Shown here one piece after another: positions 52,912 through 61,920 of a stretch of DNA of 64,000 nucleotides. The notes beneath the pieces were generated by a model, which was not told the origin of the DNA, did not search any database, and saw only the letters and a list, made by a program, of their open reading frames with translations. The DNA lies in the NCBI GenBank assembly GCA_036265935.1, contig DATAOB010000126.1:1-64000 (forward strand), given 5' to 3'. The translations under genes were made by a program, and so were the position numbers. The DNA is from JAFASC01 sp036265935 (GTDB lineage Bacteria; Pseudomonadota; Alphaproteobacteria; Rhizobiales; Beijerinckiaceae). Every line of letters begins with the position of its first letter. The stretch's first letter is position 1.

Positions 52912-54114
52912 ATGGCCTTCCTCGCCGATGCACTTTCACGCGTGAAGCCCTCCGCGACGATCGCGGCGACGCAGAAAGCGCGCGATCTGAAGGCGAAAGG
53001 CCGGGAGATCATCAGCCTCTCCGTCGGCGAGCCTGATTTCGACACGCCGGACAACATCAAGCAGGCGGCGATCAAGGCGATTGAGCGCGGCGAGACGAAG
53101 TACACGCCGGTTGCCGGAATTCCGGAGCTGCGCCAGGCGATCGCCGAAAAGTTCAAGCGCGAGAACGGGCTCGACTACAAGGCCTCGCAGGTGATCGTCG
53201 GCACCGGCGGCAAACAGATCCTATTCAACGCGTTCCTGGCGACGCTCAATCCGGGCGACGAGGTGATCTGTGTTGCACCGTACTGGGTGAGCTACCCGGA
53301 AATGGTGGCGATCTGCGGCGGTACGGCGGTCACCGTGCAGACCAAGATGGAGCACGCCTTCAGGCTACAGCCGGAGGACCTCGAAGCCGCGATCACGCCG
53401 CGCACCAAATGGCTCATCCTGAACTCGCCGTCGAACCCGTCCGGCGCTGCCTATACGCGCGAGGAGCTGAAGAAGGTCACCGACGTGCTTCTCAAGCACC
53501 CGCATGTCTGGGTGCTGACCGACGACATGTACGAGCATCTCGTCTATGGCGATTTCGTCTTCACGACGCCGGCGCAGGTCGAGCCCGAACTCTACGACCG
53601 CACGCTGACGATGAACGGAGTATCGAAATCCTACGCCATGACCGGCTGGCGCATCGGCTATGGCGCGGGCCCCGACGCGCTTATCAAGGCTATGGACATG
53701 CTGCAGGGCCAGCAGACCTCCGGCGCTTGCTCGATCGCGCAATGGGCCTCGGTCGAGGCGCTAACCGGTCCGCAGGATTTCATCCCGAAGAGCCGCAAAG
53801 CCTTCGAGGAGCGGCGCGATCTCGTCGTCTCGATGCTCAATCAAGCGCGTTTCCTGAAATGCCACTCGCCGGAGGGCGCGTTCTACGTCTATCCCTCGTG
53901 TGCCGAGGCGATCGGACGCAAAGCGCCGGACGGTTCGGTCATCGAGAATGACGAGGATTTCTGCAATGCGCTGCTCGAAACCGAGGGCGTTGCGGTGGTG
54001 CAGGGGACGGCTTTCGGAAGCGGACCGAACTTCCGCGTGTCCTATGCGACGTCGAACGCGCTGCTCGAGGCTGCCTGCCGCAAAATCCAGCATTTCTGCG
54101 GCAGCCTGAGCTGA
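52912..54114 (+). CDS. aatA: Aspartate aminotransferase (class I, type Ib)
   Basis: A 400-residue PLP enzyme starting MAFLADALSRVKPSATIAAT, after AGGAGAGG. Motifs include SVGEPDFDTP, YTPVAGIPELRQAIAEKF, NSPSNPSGAAY and the PLP lysine in GVSKSYAMTGWRIGY. It interconverts aspartate and oxaloacetate; type Ib enzymes may also use prephenate. Upstream lies the decayed GT87 gene on the other strand. Confidence 0.95.
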   Translation: MAFLADALSRVKPSATIAATQKARDLKAKGREIISLSVGEPDFDTPDNIKQAAIKAIERGETKYTPVAGIPELRQAIAEKFKRENGLDYKASQVIVGTGGKQILFNAFLATLNPGDEVICVAPYWVSYPEMVAICGGTAVTVQTKMEHAFRLQPEDLEAAITPRTKWLILNSPSNPSGAAYTREELKKVTDVLLKHPHVWVLTDDMYEHLVYGDFVFTTPAQVEPELYDRTLTMNGVSKSYAMTGWRIGYGAGPDALIKAMDMLQGQQTSGACSIAQWASVEALTGPQDFIPKSRKAFEERRDLVVSMLNQARFLKCHSPEGAFYVYPSCAEAIGRKAPDGSVIENDEDFCNALLETEGVAVVQGTAFGSGPNFRVSYATSNALLEAACRKIQHFCGSLS

Positions 54115-54196
54115 TCGTAAAAGTGGCGTGGTCCCGCGGATGCGAGGCGCGCCCCTTGCGCTCCCCGCCCTCAGATGAAAGCATTGTGACACAGGG

Positions 54197-54213
54197 CGCG
54201 CGGCACCCGCGCG
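54197..54213. terminator. GC hairpin between aatA and the EF-G-like gene
   Basis: CGCGCGG and CCGCGCG form a perfect 7-base stem with a 3-base loop, flanked by GTGAC and GTGACA repeats. It lies 83 bases after aatA and 36 before the next start codon, so it may end aatA transcription or shape the leader of the EF-G-like message. Confidence 0.4.
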
Positions 54214-54248
54214 AGTGACACGACGCGCCTCACGGGGAGGTGTGCGCC

Positions 54249-56354
54249 ATGGCAGAAAACGGCAGCAACGGCGACAGACGAGTTTCGGGACCGCGGCTGA
54301 TTGCGCTTGTCGGTCCCTTCCAGAGCGGCAAGACCACGCTTCTCGAAAGCATTCTTGCGCGCACCGGCGCCCTCTCCCGTCAGGGGAATGTGCGCGACGG
54401 TTCCAGCGTCGGCGATTCCAGCGCAGAGGCGCGCGCCCACGCAATGAGCATCGAAGCCAACATCGCCACGACGGATTATCTCGGCGACCGTTTCACCTTC
54501 GTCGATTGTCCCGGCTCCATCGAATTCGCTTACGATCTGCCCAATGTGCTGCCGCTTTGCGACGCGGCGATTGTCGTGTGCGAGGCGGATCAGCGCAAAA
54601 TTCCGGCGCTGCAGCTCGTCCTTCGCGAGCTCGAAGAACTCGGCATTCCGCGCTTGATCTTTTTAAACAAGATTGACGCTGCAACGAGCCGCGTGCGCGA
54701 GACGCTCGAAATGTTGCAGCCGGCCTCGCGCTCGCCGTTGATCGTGCGGCAAATTCCGCTCTGGCAGAACGGCATTGCGACCGGCTTCATCGATCTCGCG
54801 CTGGAGCGCGCCTTTGTCTATCGCGAGCACGCGCCTTCGACCGTGGTCGACGTGCCCGCCGGCGAAATGCCGCGCGAGAAGGAAGCGCGTTATTCTATGC
54901 TGGAGCGCCTCGCCGATTATGACGATGCGCTCATGGAAGAATTGATCTCCGACATCGAGCCGCCGCGCGACCAGGTCTTCGACGATCTGACGCGCGAATT
55001 GCGAGCTGGCCGTGTGGTGCCGCTGCTCATCGGCAGTGCCGAGCGCGGCAATGGAGTGACACGGCTATTGAAAGCTTTGCGCCACGAAGCGCCGGGATTG
55101 GTGCAAACACGCGGCCGGCTTGGCGTTCCAAGCGACGGTCCGCCGCTCGCGCATGTCATGCGCACGATCCACACCGCGCATGGCGGCAAGCTCTCGGTCG
55201 CGCGTGTGTTGCGCGGCGCGTTCGTTGACGGTGCGACGGTCGTCACCGCGGCCGGCGATGAAGATCGCATCGGCGGCATTTCGCGGATGATGGGAGCCGC
55301 GACGGCGAAGCAGCCGCGCGCCGAGGAGGGCGATACGGTTGCCTTCGGCCGGTTGGACCACGTCGCGACCGGCGACTCGTTCACCGATGCCAAGATGACT
55401 GATGCCAAGTTGCGCTCGAGCAACGGTGCGGCGATTCCGAAACCGACACCGCCCCAGGCCGTGCATGCGCTCGCACTGAAGGTGAAGGATCGTAAGGATG
55501 AGGTGCGATTGGCCGCGGCAATGCAGAAACTCGCCGAGGAAGATCCGTCGCTGACCTTTGTGCAGGACCAGGCCTCGGGCGAGATGAAGCTTTTCGGTCA
55601 GGGCGAAATGCATGTGCGTGTCGCCTTGGAGAAGTTGGCGGCACGCTTTGGCGTGACGGTCGAAGCAAAGAAGCCGTCGGTTTCGTATCGCGAGACCATT
55701 CGCGAGCCGACGACGATCCGCGGCCGCCATAAGAAGCAGTCGGGCGGTCATGGTCAGTTCGGCGATGTGGTCATCGATATCAAGCCGCGCGCGCGCTCGG
55801 AAGGGTTTGCATTCAACGAAACGGTGCATGGCGGCACCGTGCCGCGGCAATATTTCTCGTCGGTCGAAGCGGGATGCCGCGATGCGCTGACGCGCGGACC
55901 CCTCGGTTTTCAGGTCGTCGACGTCGCCGTCACGCTGACCGACGGCAGTTATCACACCGTCGATTCATCCGATATGGCCTTCCGTCAGGCGGCGAAGATC
56001 GCGATGAACGAGGGCCTGCCGAAATGCAAGCCGGTGCTGCTCGAGCCGATCCTTGGAGTTTCGGTCTCGACGCCGAGCGACAGCCTGTCGCGGGTGACGG
56101 GGATCATATCTGGCCGGCGGGGGCAGATACTCGGCTACGACAGCCGGCCGGGCTGGGAAGGCTGGGATACGATCGAGGCGCTGATCCCCGAAGCCGAGAT
56201 GGGCGACCTCATCGTCGAATTGCGTTCGGCGACGGCGGGTGTCGGCACATATACGTGCCGCTTCGATCATCTCGCCGAGATAGTCGGGAAACCGGCGGAG
56301 CAAATCGTTGCGCAGGCAGCGCAAGCCCGGGCTGCCGCGTCAGCCGGGCACTAA
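54249..56354 (+). CDS. EF-G-like translational GTPase paralogue lacking the catalytic His
   Basis: A 701-residue protein of the elongation factor G architecture: G domain, domain II (about 295-380), and domains III-V with GQGEMHVRVALEKLAARFGV and RGRHKKQSGGHGQFGDVVID. The P-loop is GPFQSGKTT (22-30) and G4 is NKID (140-143). G3 reads DCPGSIEF (86-93), where canonical EF-G has DTPGHVDF: the GTPase-activating His is Ser90. The switch I region also differs. It belongs to the EF-G-like paralogues known in alphaproteobacteria, distinct from the str-operon fusA. Function unclear. Confidence 0.88.
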   Translation: MAENGSNGDRRVSGPRLIALVGPFQSGKTTLLESILARTGALSRQGNVRDGSSVGDSSAEARAHAMSIEANIATTDYLGDRFTFVDCPGSIEFAYDLPNVLPLCDAAIVVCEADQRKIPALQLVLRELEELGIPRLIFLNKIDAATSRVRETLEMLQPASRSPLIVRQIPLWQNGIATGFIDLALERAFVYREHAPSTVVDVPAGEMPREKEARYSMLERLADYDDALMEELISDIEPPRDQVFDDLTRELRAGRVVPLLIGSAERGNGVTRLLKALRHEAPGLVQTRGRLGVPSDGPPLAHVMRTIHTAHGGKLSVARVLRGAFVDGATVVTAAGDEDRIGGISRMMGAATAKQPRAEEGDTVAFGRLDHVATGDSFTDAKMTDAKLRSSNGAAIPKPTPPQAVHALALKVKDRKDEVRLAAAMQKLAEEDPSLTFVQDQASGEMKLFGQGEMHVRVALEKLAARFGVTVEAKKPSVSYRETIREPTTIRGRHKKQSGGHGQFGDVVIDIKPRARSEGFAFNETVHGGTVPRQYFSSVEAGCRDALTRGPLGFQVVDVAVTLTDGSYHTVDSSDMAFRQAAKIAMNEGLPKCKPVLLEPILGVSVSTPSDSLSRVTGIISGRRGQILGYDSRPGWEGWDTIEALIPEAEMGDLIVELRSATAGVGTYTCRFDHLAEIVGKPAEQIVAQAAQARAAASAGH

Positions 56355-56418
56355 TTCGGAGACGGAAGACAGCCGGAGGGCAAAGGATAGCCTGTCGTCT
56401 GTCTTCTGTTGTCTGTGG

Positions 56419-57303
56419 TCAGTGAACCACCTCGGCCCAGACTTTTTTCTTGGTGTAGTAGAGCAGGCCGGCAAACAGGATCAGGAAGACTATCACGCGC
56501 AAGCCGGTCCGCTTGCGTTCCTCGAGTTTCGGCTCCGCTGCCCACATCAAGAAGGCTGAAATATCCTTCGAATATTGCGGCACGGTGGTCGGCGTGCCGT
56601 CGGTATAATCGACCTGGCCGTCGTTCAGCGGCTTCGGCATCGCTAGCCGATGACCGGGGACGTACTCGTTGTAATGCTGTCCCGGCTGCAATTGCACGTC
56701 CGGCGGCGGATCTTTGTAGCCGTTGAGCACGCCGGTGATGAAGTCGGGCCCCTGTTCCTGATATTGGATGAAGCCATCGATGATGAACCACGGAAAGCCG
56801 CGGCTGAAGCTGCGCGCCTTGGCAAGCACCGACATGTCGGGCGGCAGCGCGCCGCCATTCGCCGCTCGCGCGGCATTGTCGTTCGGAAAATTCCATGGAA
56901 TGTGATCTGACGGACGGCCCGGGCGTTCGAACATTTCGCCAGATTCGTTCGGTCCGTCCTGCACTTTGTATTCCGCCGCGAGCGCCTTCACCTGCGCCTC
57001 GGAAAAACCCGGGCCGCCCGCATCGGCGAGATTGCGGAATGCGACGAGCGCCATCGAATGGCAGTTCGAGCAGACTTCGCGATAGATTTTGAAGCCGCGT
57101 TGCAGCTGCGCCTGATCGTATTTGCCGAACGGTCCGGCAAAGGACCATGACTGGCGCGGCGGGATCGGCTCGTTGTGACCGTCGGCATTGACCTCGCTCG
57201 CCGGCGCGTGCGGCGGCTGCTGTGCCAAGACGAACGTGCCGACAAGCGCGCTGCCGAAGAGCGCCGCTGCTGCCAGGCCGACAGGTTTAACCCAAGACAT
57301 CAT
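56419..57303 (-). CDS. petC: Cytochrome c1 of the bc1 complex
   Basis: A 294-residue protein starting MMSWVKPVGLAAAALFGSAL, with AAGGAA upstream. A signal peptide ends near VLAQQ. The haem site is CSNCH (Cys78, Cys81, His82); the axial Met is in LAMPKPLNDG. One C-terminal anchor helix is VIVFLILFAGLLYYTKKK. It passes electrons from the Rieske protein to cytochrome c. An open frame continues upstream into petB in another phase, but that part is not coding. A GTCTGTCTTCTG-rich simple repeat at about 56395-56420 follows the gene. Confidence 0.95.
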   Translation of the reverse strand: MMSWVKPVGLAAAALFGSALVGTFVLAQQPPHAPASEVNADGHNEPIPPRQSWSFAGPFGKYDQAQLQRGFKIYREVCSNCHSMALVAFRNLADAGGPGFSEAQVKALAAEYKVQDGPNESGEMFERPGRPSDHIPWNFPNDNAARAANGGALPPDMSVLAKARSFSRGFPWFIIDGFIQYQEQGPDFITGVLNGYKDPPPDVQLQPGQHYNEYVPGHRLAMPKPLNDGQVDYTDGTPTTVPQYSKDISAFLMWAAEPKLEERKRTGLRVIVFLILFAGLLYYTKKKVWAEVVH

Positions 57304-57338
57304 GTTCCTTTTCGCGAGATTTCCCCGGCGGCTTGCAT

Positions 57339-58598
57339 TCACTCCGCCGCGGCGCGCCGCGCCATAGGCACTTCGGAGCCAAGCACCGAATCGGCAATGG
57401 AGGCGGGCAGCGGGCGTGGTCTCTCGAAGAGCCCGAGAAGCGGGATGAGGACGAGGAGATGCAGAAAGTAGTAGATTGTCAGAATGCGCGCGGCGATAAC
57501 GAAGCCGCCCTCCGGCGGCTGCGAGCCGAGATAGCCAAGACCGATCCCGCAGGCGACGAACACCCAGAAGAACACCTTGTAGACGGGCCGGTAACGCGCC
57601 GAGCGAACGCGCGACGTATCGAGCCACGGCAGGAAGGCAAAGATCGCGATGGAGGAGAACATCGCGATCACGCCGCCGAGCTTTGAAGGAATTGCGCGGA
57701 GGATCGCGTAATACGGCAGGAAGTACCATTCAGGCACGATATGCGCCGGCGTCACCAAGGGATTGGCGCGGATGTAATTATCGGCGTCGCCCAGAATGTT
57801 CGGCACGTAGAAGACGAACCAAGCGAAGAGGATGAAGAAGCACACCATCCCGAACGCGTCTTTGATCGTTGCGTAAGGCGTGAACGGCACCGTGTCCTTC
57901 GGCACGCTCTTCACCTCCACCCCTGTCGGGTTGTTCTGACCGGTAACGTGCAACGCCCAGACATGCAGCACCACCACGCCGACGATCATGAACGGCAGGA
58001 GGTAATGCAGCGAGTAAAAGCGGTTCAGCGTCGGATTATCGACGGAATAGCCGCCCCACAGCCAAAGCGTGATCGAGTCGCCGATGAACGGGATTGCCGA
58101 GAACAGGCTGGTGATAACCTTGGCACCCCAGAACGACATCTGTCCCCAAGGCAGCACGTAACCCATGAACGCCGTTGCCATCATCAACAGGAAGATGATG
58201 ACGCCCAAAATCCACAAAACCTCGCGCGGCGCCTTGTAGGAGCCATAATAGAGGCTGCGGAAAATATGCACATACACGGCGACGAAGAACATCGAGGCGC
58301 CGTTCGAATGCGCGTAGCGCAGGAGCCAGCCGAAATTCACGTCGCGCATAATTTTTTCGACTGAGTCGAATGCCATCGTGACTTCGGGCGTGTAGTGCAT
58401 CGCGAGCACGACACCGGTGACGATCTGCGCGGTCAGCATAAAAGTCGCGATACCGCCGAACGTCCACCAATAGTTCAGATTCTTTGGTGTCGGATATGCG
58501 ATGAACGAGGCATGCACAAAGCCCATAAGCGGCAGACGGCTCTCGAACCAGCGGGCGAGTGCGCTTTTGGGAACGTAGGTCGAATGTCCGGTCATCAA
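57339..58598 (-). CDS. petB: Cytochrome b of the bc1 complex
   Basis: A 419-residue protein with eight helices. The quinol-site motif VPEWYFLPYYAILRAIPSKL is present, as are the haem histidines in RYAHSNGASMFF and LHYLLPFMI-type helices. It forms the Qo and Qi sites and is the core of the complex. It starts 26 bases after petA and ends 35 bases before petC. In Bradyrhizobium b and c1 are one polyprotein (fbcH); here they are clearly separate. Confidence 0.97.
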   Translation of the reverse strand: MMTGHSTYVPKSALARWFESRLPLMGFVHASFIAYPTPKNLNYWWTFGGIATFMLTAQIVTGVVLAMHYTPEVTMAFDSVEKIMRDVNFGWLLRYAHSNGASMFFVAVYVHIFRSLYYGSYKAPREVLWILGVIIFLLMMATAFMGYVLPWGQMSFWGAKVITSLFSAIPFIGDSITLWLWGGYSVDNPTLNRFYSLHYLLPFMIVGVVVLHVWALHVTGQNNPTGVEVKSVPKDTVPFTPYATIKDAFGMVCFFILFAWFVFYVPNILGDADNYIRANPLVTPAHIVPEWYFLPYYAILRAIPSKLGGVIAMFSSIAIFAFLPWLDTSRVRSARYRPVYKVFFWVFVACGIGLGYLGSQPPEGGFVIAARILTIYYFLHLLVLIPLLGLFERPRPLPASIADSVLGSEVPMARRAAAE

Positions 58599-58624
58599 CT
58601 CGTCTCTTTAAATCGCACTCGGAA

Positions 58625-59173
58625 TCATCCGATCAGGATTTTGGTATCGCTGGTGAATTTGTAAGTCGGTATATCGAGATTGCGCGGCGCGGGCCCTTGC
58701 CGGATGCGTCCGGATGTGTCGTAGACCGAGCCATGGCAGGGGCAGAACCAGCCGTCATACTGGCCTTGATGGCCGAGCGGCACGCAGCCGAGATGCGTGC
58801 AAACGCCGATCACGACCAGCCATTCCGGTTTCTTCACGCGCGACTGGTCCGTAGCCGGATCGGGAAGCTGCGAGAGCGGCGTGTCCTCGGCCTCCTTGAT
58901 CTCCTTCTCGGTGCGATGGCGGACAAAAACCGGATTGCCGCGCCATTTCACGGTAAGAATCTGACCCACGGCGACGCCGGAGAGGTCGACTTCGGTCGAG
59001 GCAAGCGCCAGCGTCGAGGCGTCCGGGCTCATCTGGCTGATCAGCGGCCAGACCGCCGCGCCCGTGGCAACCACTGCGGCTGCACCAGTGGCGATGTAGA
59101 GAAAATCCCTGCGTGTCGGCTCGGGCGCCGGAGAAGTGGTCGATACTGAATTCACTGTCACTGAATCCGCCAC
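58625..59173 (-). CDS. petA: Rieske iron-sulfur protein of the bc1 complex
   Basis: A 182-residue protein. The Tat signal TRRDFLYIATGAAAVVATG doubles as membrane anchor. The 2Fe-2S ligands are Cys125 and His127 (CTHLGC) and Cys144 and His147 (CPCHGS), with Cys130 and Cys146 as the disulfide. It carries electrons from quinol to cytochrome c1. It is first in petA-petB-petC; the promoter should lie in 59174-59426, a 253-base gap shared with trmL, where I see no other gene. Confidence 0.97.
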   Translation of the reverse strand: MADSVTVNSVSTTSPAPEPTRRDFLYIATGAAAVVATGAAVWPLISQMSPDASTLALASTEVDLSGVAVGQILTVKWRGNPVFVRHRTEKEIKEAEDTPLSQLPDPATDQSRVKKPEWLVVIGVCTHLGCVPLGHQGQYDGWFCPCHGSVYDTSGRIRQGPAPRNLDIPTYKFTSDTKILIG

Positions 59174-59426
59174 TGCCGACCTCTGTTCGCTCGGTTTTCA
59201 ACGCGCGAGGGCGTCCAAAAGCTGCTTCTAGGCAGGAGAAACAGCACGAGGCAATGCGACCGGACGCCACTCGCCGCCCGGGCTCCTGCCATCAAGCTAC
59301 CTAGGGCGGGGCGTTTTCTGGCAAGATTCAAATCTGTTGTCTATAGCGGGTGAGGGCTGATCTCTTGCGGTCGATCTTAGGGGCCGCGCCTTCCAAAAGC
59401 CCGGCTGTCCCGCTACCAGCGCTCAC

Positions 59427-59912
59427 GTGACCGCTCTCTTCACGCTTGCCCTGTTCCAGCCGGACATTGCCCAGAATACCGGGACGATGCTGCGAATGTG
59501 CGCCTGTCTCGGACTTGATGCAGCGCTCATCGAACCCGCGGCGTTCTCGATCACCGATCCGCGGTTCCGCCGCGCGGCTATGGATTATCTCGAGCATGTT
59601 CGTCTGACGCGGCATGCCTCCTGGCGGGCGTTTCTCGCGTGGTGTGCGGAAAATCCGGCGCGGCTCGTCCTTCTGACCACACGCGCCACGCTCGCCTACA
59701 CCGAGTTCCAATATGCGCAGGGCGACATCCTGCTTGTCGGGCGGGAATCGGCTGGGGTGCCGCAGGAGGTGCACGATGCCGCCGATGCGCGCGTTGTTGT
59801 GCCGATGCAACCCGGCTTGCGCTCGCTCAATGTCGCAATCGCCGCCGCGATGGTAGTTGGCGAGGCCCTGCGGCAGATCCGCTCGGCCCAAGGAGACGCG
59901 CCCGGTGAGTAG
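59427..59912 (+). CDS. trmL: tRNA (cytidine(34)-2'-O)-methyltransferase TrmL
   Basis: A 161-residue SPOUT enzyme starting at GTG (MTALFTLALFQPDIAQNTGT). The knot motifs are LLVGRESAGVP and PMQPGLRSLNVAIAAAMV. It methylates the wobble base of tRNA-Leu. Its end overlaps the hemF start by 8 bases, so the two are translated together. Confidence 0.94.
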   Translation: MTALFTLALFQPDIAQNTGTMLRMCACLGLDAALIEPAAFSITDPRFRRAAMDYLEHVRLTRHASWRAFLAWCAENPARLVLLTTRATLAYTEFQYAQGDILLVGRESAGVPQEVHDAADARVVVPMQPGLRSLNVAIAAAMVVGEALRQIRSAQGDAPGE

Positions 59913-60813
59913 CGCTCTTGAGAACCGCCAGAATGATGCACGCGCCTGGTTCGAGGCACTGCAACAGCGCATCATCGCGTCGCTCGAGGCGATCGAGCGG
60001 GAGGCGCCCGGCCCGTTCCACGACGCGAATGCTCGACCCGGGCGTTTCGTCCGAAAGAGCTGGGATCGTACCGACCAAAGCGGCGCGCCAGGCGGCGGCG
60101 GCATCATGGCGACGCTCGCCGGCCGCGTCTTCGAAAAGGGCGGCGTGCATGTCTCGACCGTGTTCGGGACGTTTGCGCCGGAATTTGCCGCGCAGATTCC
60201 TGGCGCCGACAGCGATCCGCGCTTTTGGGCCTCAGGCATATCGCTGATCGTCCATCCCTGGAGCCCGCATGTCCCGACCGTGCATATGAACACGCGCTTC
60301 GTCTGCACCTCGAAAGCGTGGTTTGGCGGCGGCGCCGATTTGACGCCGATGCTGAACGCGCGCCGCACGCAAGACGATCCGGACGCAATCGCGTTTCACG
60401 CGGCGATGCGCGGCGCCTGCGAGCGCCATGCCGGGGTTGCCGACTACCGGCGCTACAAAGAATGGTGTGACGAATATTTCTTTTTGAAGCACCGCAACGA
60501 GCCGCGCGGCATCGGCGGCATCTTTTTCGATTATCTGAACAGCGCCGGCGATGCGGAGAACAGCGCCTGGGATGCCGATTTTGCCTTCACGCGCGACGTC
60601 GGCGACAGCTTTCTCAACGTCTATCCGCGCATCGTGCGCGCCAATTGGTCCAAGCCTTGGAGCGAATCCGAACGCGGGGAGCAGCAAGTCCGGCGCGGCC
60701 GCTATGTCGAATTCAATCTGCTCTACGATCGGGGCACGATTTTCGGCTTGAAGACGGGCGGCAATGTCGAATCGATCCTTTCGTCGATGCCGCCGACCGT
60801 GCGCTGGCCATGA
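59905..60813 (+). CDS. hemF: Oxygen-dependent coproporphyrinogen III oxidase
   Basis: A 302-residue enzyme starting at GTG (59905), with AAGGAG ten bases upstream. Typical segments are GGGIMATLAGRVFEKGGVHV, HMNTRFVCTSKAWFGGGADL, YKEWCDEYFFLKHRNEPRGI and RGRYVEFNLLYDRGTIFGL. It decarboxylates coproporphyrinogen III to protoporphyrinogen IX in haem synthesis. It is coupled to trmL. Haem is also needed by the bc1 operon nearby. Confidence 0.96.
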   Translation: MSSALENRQNDARAWFEALQQRIIASLEAIEREAPGPFHDANARPGRFVRKSWDRTDQSGAPGGGGIMATLAGRVFEKGGVHVSTVFGTFAPEFAAQIPGADSDPRFWASGISLIVHPWSPHVPTVHMNTRFVCTSKAWFGGGADLTPMLNARRTQDDPDAIAFHAAMRGACERHAGVADYRRYKEWCDEYFFLKHRNEPRGIGGIFFDYLNSAGDAENSAWDADFAFTRDVGDSFLNVYPRIVRANWSKPWSESERGEQQVRRGRYVEFNLLYDRGTIFGLKTGGNVESILSSMPPTVRWP

Positions 60814-60819
60814 AAAGCA

Positions 60820-60848
60820 AAACGCTCCCATGAAGCACGGGAGCGTTT
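60820..60848. terminator. Hairpin between hemF and a convergent micro-gene
   Basis: AAACGCTCCC and GGGAGCGTTT form a perfect 10-base stem with a 9-base loop, flanked by GC/GC. It follows hemF by 7 bases and the convergent micro-gene by 13, and so could serve both as a two-way terminator. Confidence 0.65.
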
Positions 60849-60861
60849 GCGTTCGCTTCGA

Positions 60862-60939
60862 TTACCGGCCGAGGAAAGCCAAGAGGATGATGATCGGGAT
60901 TGGCACCCCGAGGAGCCAAAGCAAGATTCCGCGTCCCAT
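60862..60939 (-). CDS. 25-residue hydrophobic micro-protein
   Basis: A short frame begins MGRGILLWLLGVPI and continues PIIILLAFLGR before TAA. AAGGAG lies nine bases before the ATG. The whole peptide is one membrane helix, positive at both ends (Arg3 and Arg25). The strong ribosome binding site and the hairpin just beyond its stop support a real gene. I recall similar micro-proteins annotated in Hyphomicrobiales. It lies 25 bases downstream of the membrane-protein gene and on the same strand. Confidence 0.6.
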   Translation of the reverse strand: MGRGILLWLLGVPIPIIILLAFLGR

Positions 60940-60964
60940 TTTCTTCTCCTTATCTCAATCCGAT

Positions 60965-61813
60965 TTACCGCCAGCGGAACATGTCGCTCGTATCGACGCC
61001 TTCGTCGCGATGGCGTCCGCCGAGTGCCGCCGCCGCCCATGCCGCCGCGGCGCCAACCGCCAGCGATGCGGCCGTGAGGAACGCCACCATGATGCCGGTG
61101 CGCCGCGTCCGGTTGGCGTTGTCACGGACCTGCTGCACGGCGGTGCTGACGCGTTTTTGCGCGTCCGCCTGCGCCACGCCGCTATGCGCGGCGGTGACGC
61201 GGGTGAGATAGGCGGCGTCTTCCTGCGTTACGCTCACGCCCGTCGCGTAGGCGGCGAGGACTGTGGCCACCTCCTTGTGTAGCGGTTCGTCGTAATTGCC
61301 GGGCGCCGGCTGATCGCTCCGCAGCATGACGTCGGCGGCGTAGCGGGCCGGATCGGCTTTACCGGCGATCGGATTGCGATCGGGACCGCTGGCGACCGCA
61401 TGGGTGACCTCTTTGATGGTCATCGTCGCGATCCAGGTGCCCAGCAGCGCGGCAATTGCCCAGACGAGCAGACCATGCGCCGAATCGCGCACGTCGCTCT
61501 CGTGTTCGGTCGCGTCGAAAATGCGATGGCGCAGCCGGCCGGCGAAATAGCCGCCGACGGCGAAGGCCGAGACGGCCACCCAGATTTCCCAGATGCCTAT
61601 CAGCCAGGTCGCGACTTTGCCGGAGAACCCGGAACCAGGGTAGGGCGATGTCAGGGTCAGGCCGATCGCCGAGCCGAATGTCGTCAACAGCACGAAGATC
61701 GCGCAGGCGATCAGAGCGCCGGCGATCACCGCGCACCAGTCAACGTAGCAATGGATCGGGGTTGTTTCCGCCGCGTATGCTGCGCGCGAGCGAACGCCAC
61801 CTATGTCGGTCAT
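60965..61813 (-). CDS. Multi-helix membrane protein, unknown
   Basis: A 282-residue protein with about four or five helices: two in the first 60 residues (CAVIAGALIACAIFVLL), then IGIWEIWVAVSAFAVGGYFA, LLVWAIAALLGTWIATMTI, and one near the C-terminus (AFLTAASLAVGAAAAWAAAA). A soluble loop of about 90 residues (140-230) contains DAAYLTRVTAAHSGV. The family is seen as a hypothetical in Hyphomicrobiales. It is flanked on the same strand by the two micro-protein genes. Confidence 0.7.
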   Translation of the reverse strand: MTDIGGVRSRAAYAAETTPIHCYVDWCAVIAGALIACAIFVLLTTFGSAIGLTLTSPYPGSGFSGKVATWLIGIWEIWVAVSAFAVGGYFAGRLRHRIFDATEHESDVRDSAHGLLVWAIAALLGTWIATMTIKEVTHAVASGPDRNPIAGKADPARYAADVMLRSDQPAPGNYDEPLHKEVATVLAAYATGVSVTQEDAAYLTRVTAAHSGVAQADAQKRVSTAVQQVRDNANRTRRTGIMVAFLTAASLAVGAAAAWAAAALGGRHRDEGVDTSDMFRWR

Positions 61814-61845
61814 GTGTTCCTCCCTTGAGGATGTTGGGGCTTGCG

Positions 61846-61920
61846 TCAGCGCAGGCCGAGGAAGGACAGAATGGCCAAGATGACGACGACGAGTCCGACG
61901 AGGTAAATAATGCCGCCCAC
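61846..61920 (-). CDS. 24-residue hydrophobic micro-protein
   Basis: Starts at GTG (61920), preceded by AGAGGAGAAG; reads MGGIIYLVGLVVVI then LAILSFLGLR before TGA. One membrane helix with a terminal Arg. It lies 32 bases upstream of the membrane-protein gene and on the same strand, so all three are probably on one message. I recall near-identical short peptides in alphaproteobacterial genomes. Confidence 0.6.
   Translation of the reverse strand: MGGIIYLVGLVVVILAILSFLGLR

Noticed and set aside
56419..57729. A 436-residue fused frame suggesting a b-c1 polyprotein
   Set aside because: The upstream 142 codons are an out-of-phase reading of petB; petC has its own ATG, ribosome binding site and signal peptide at 57303.
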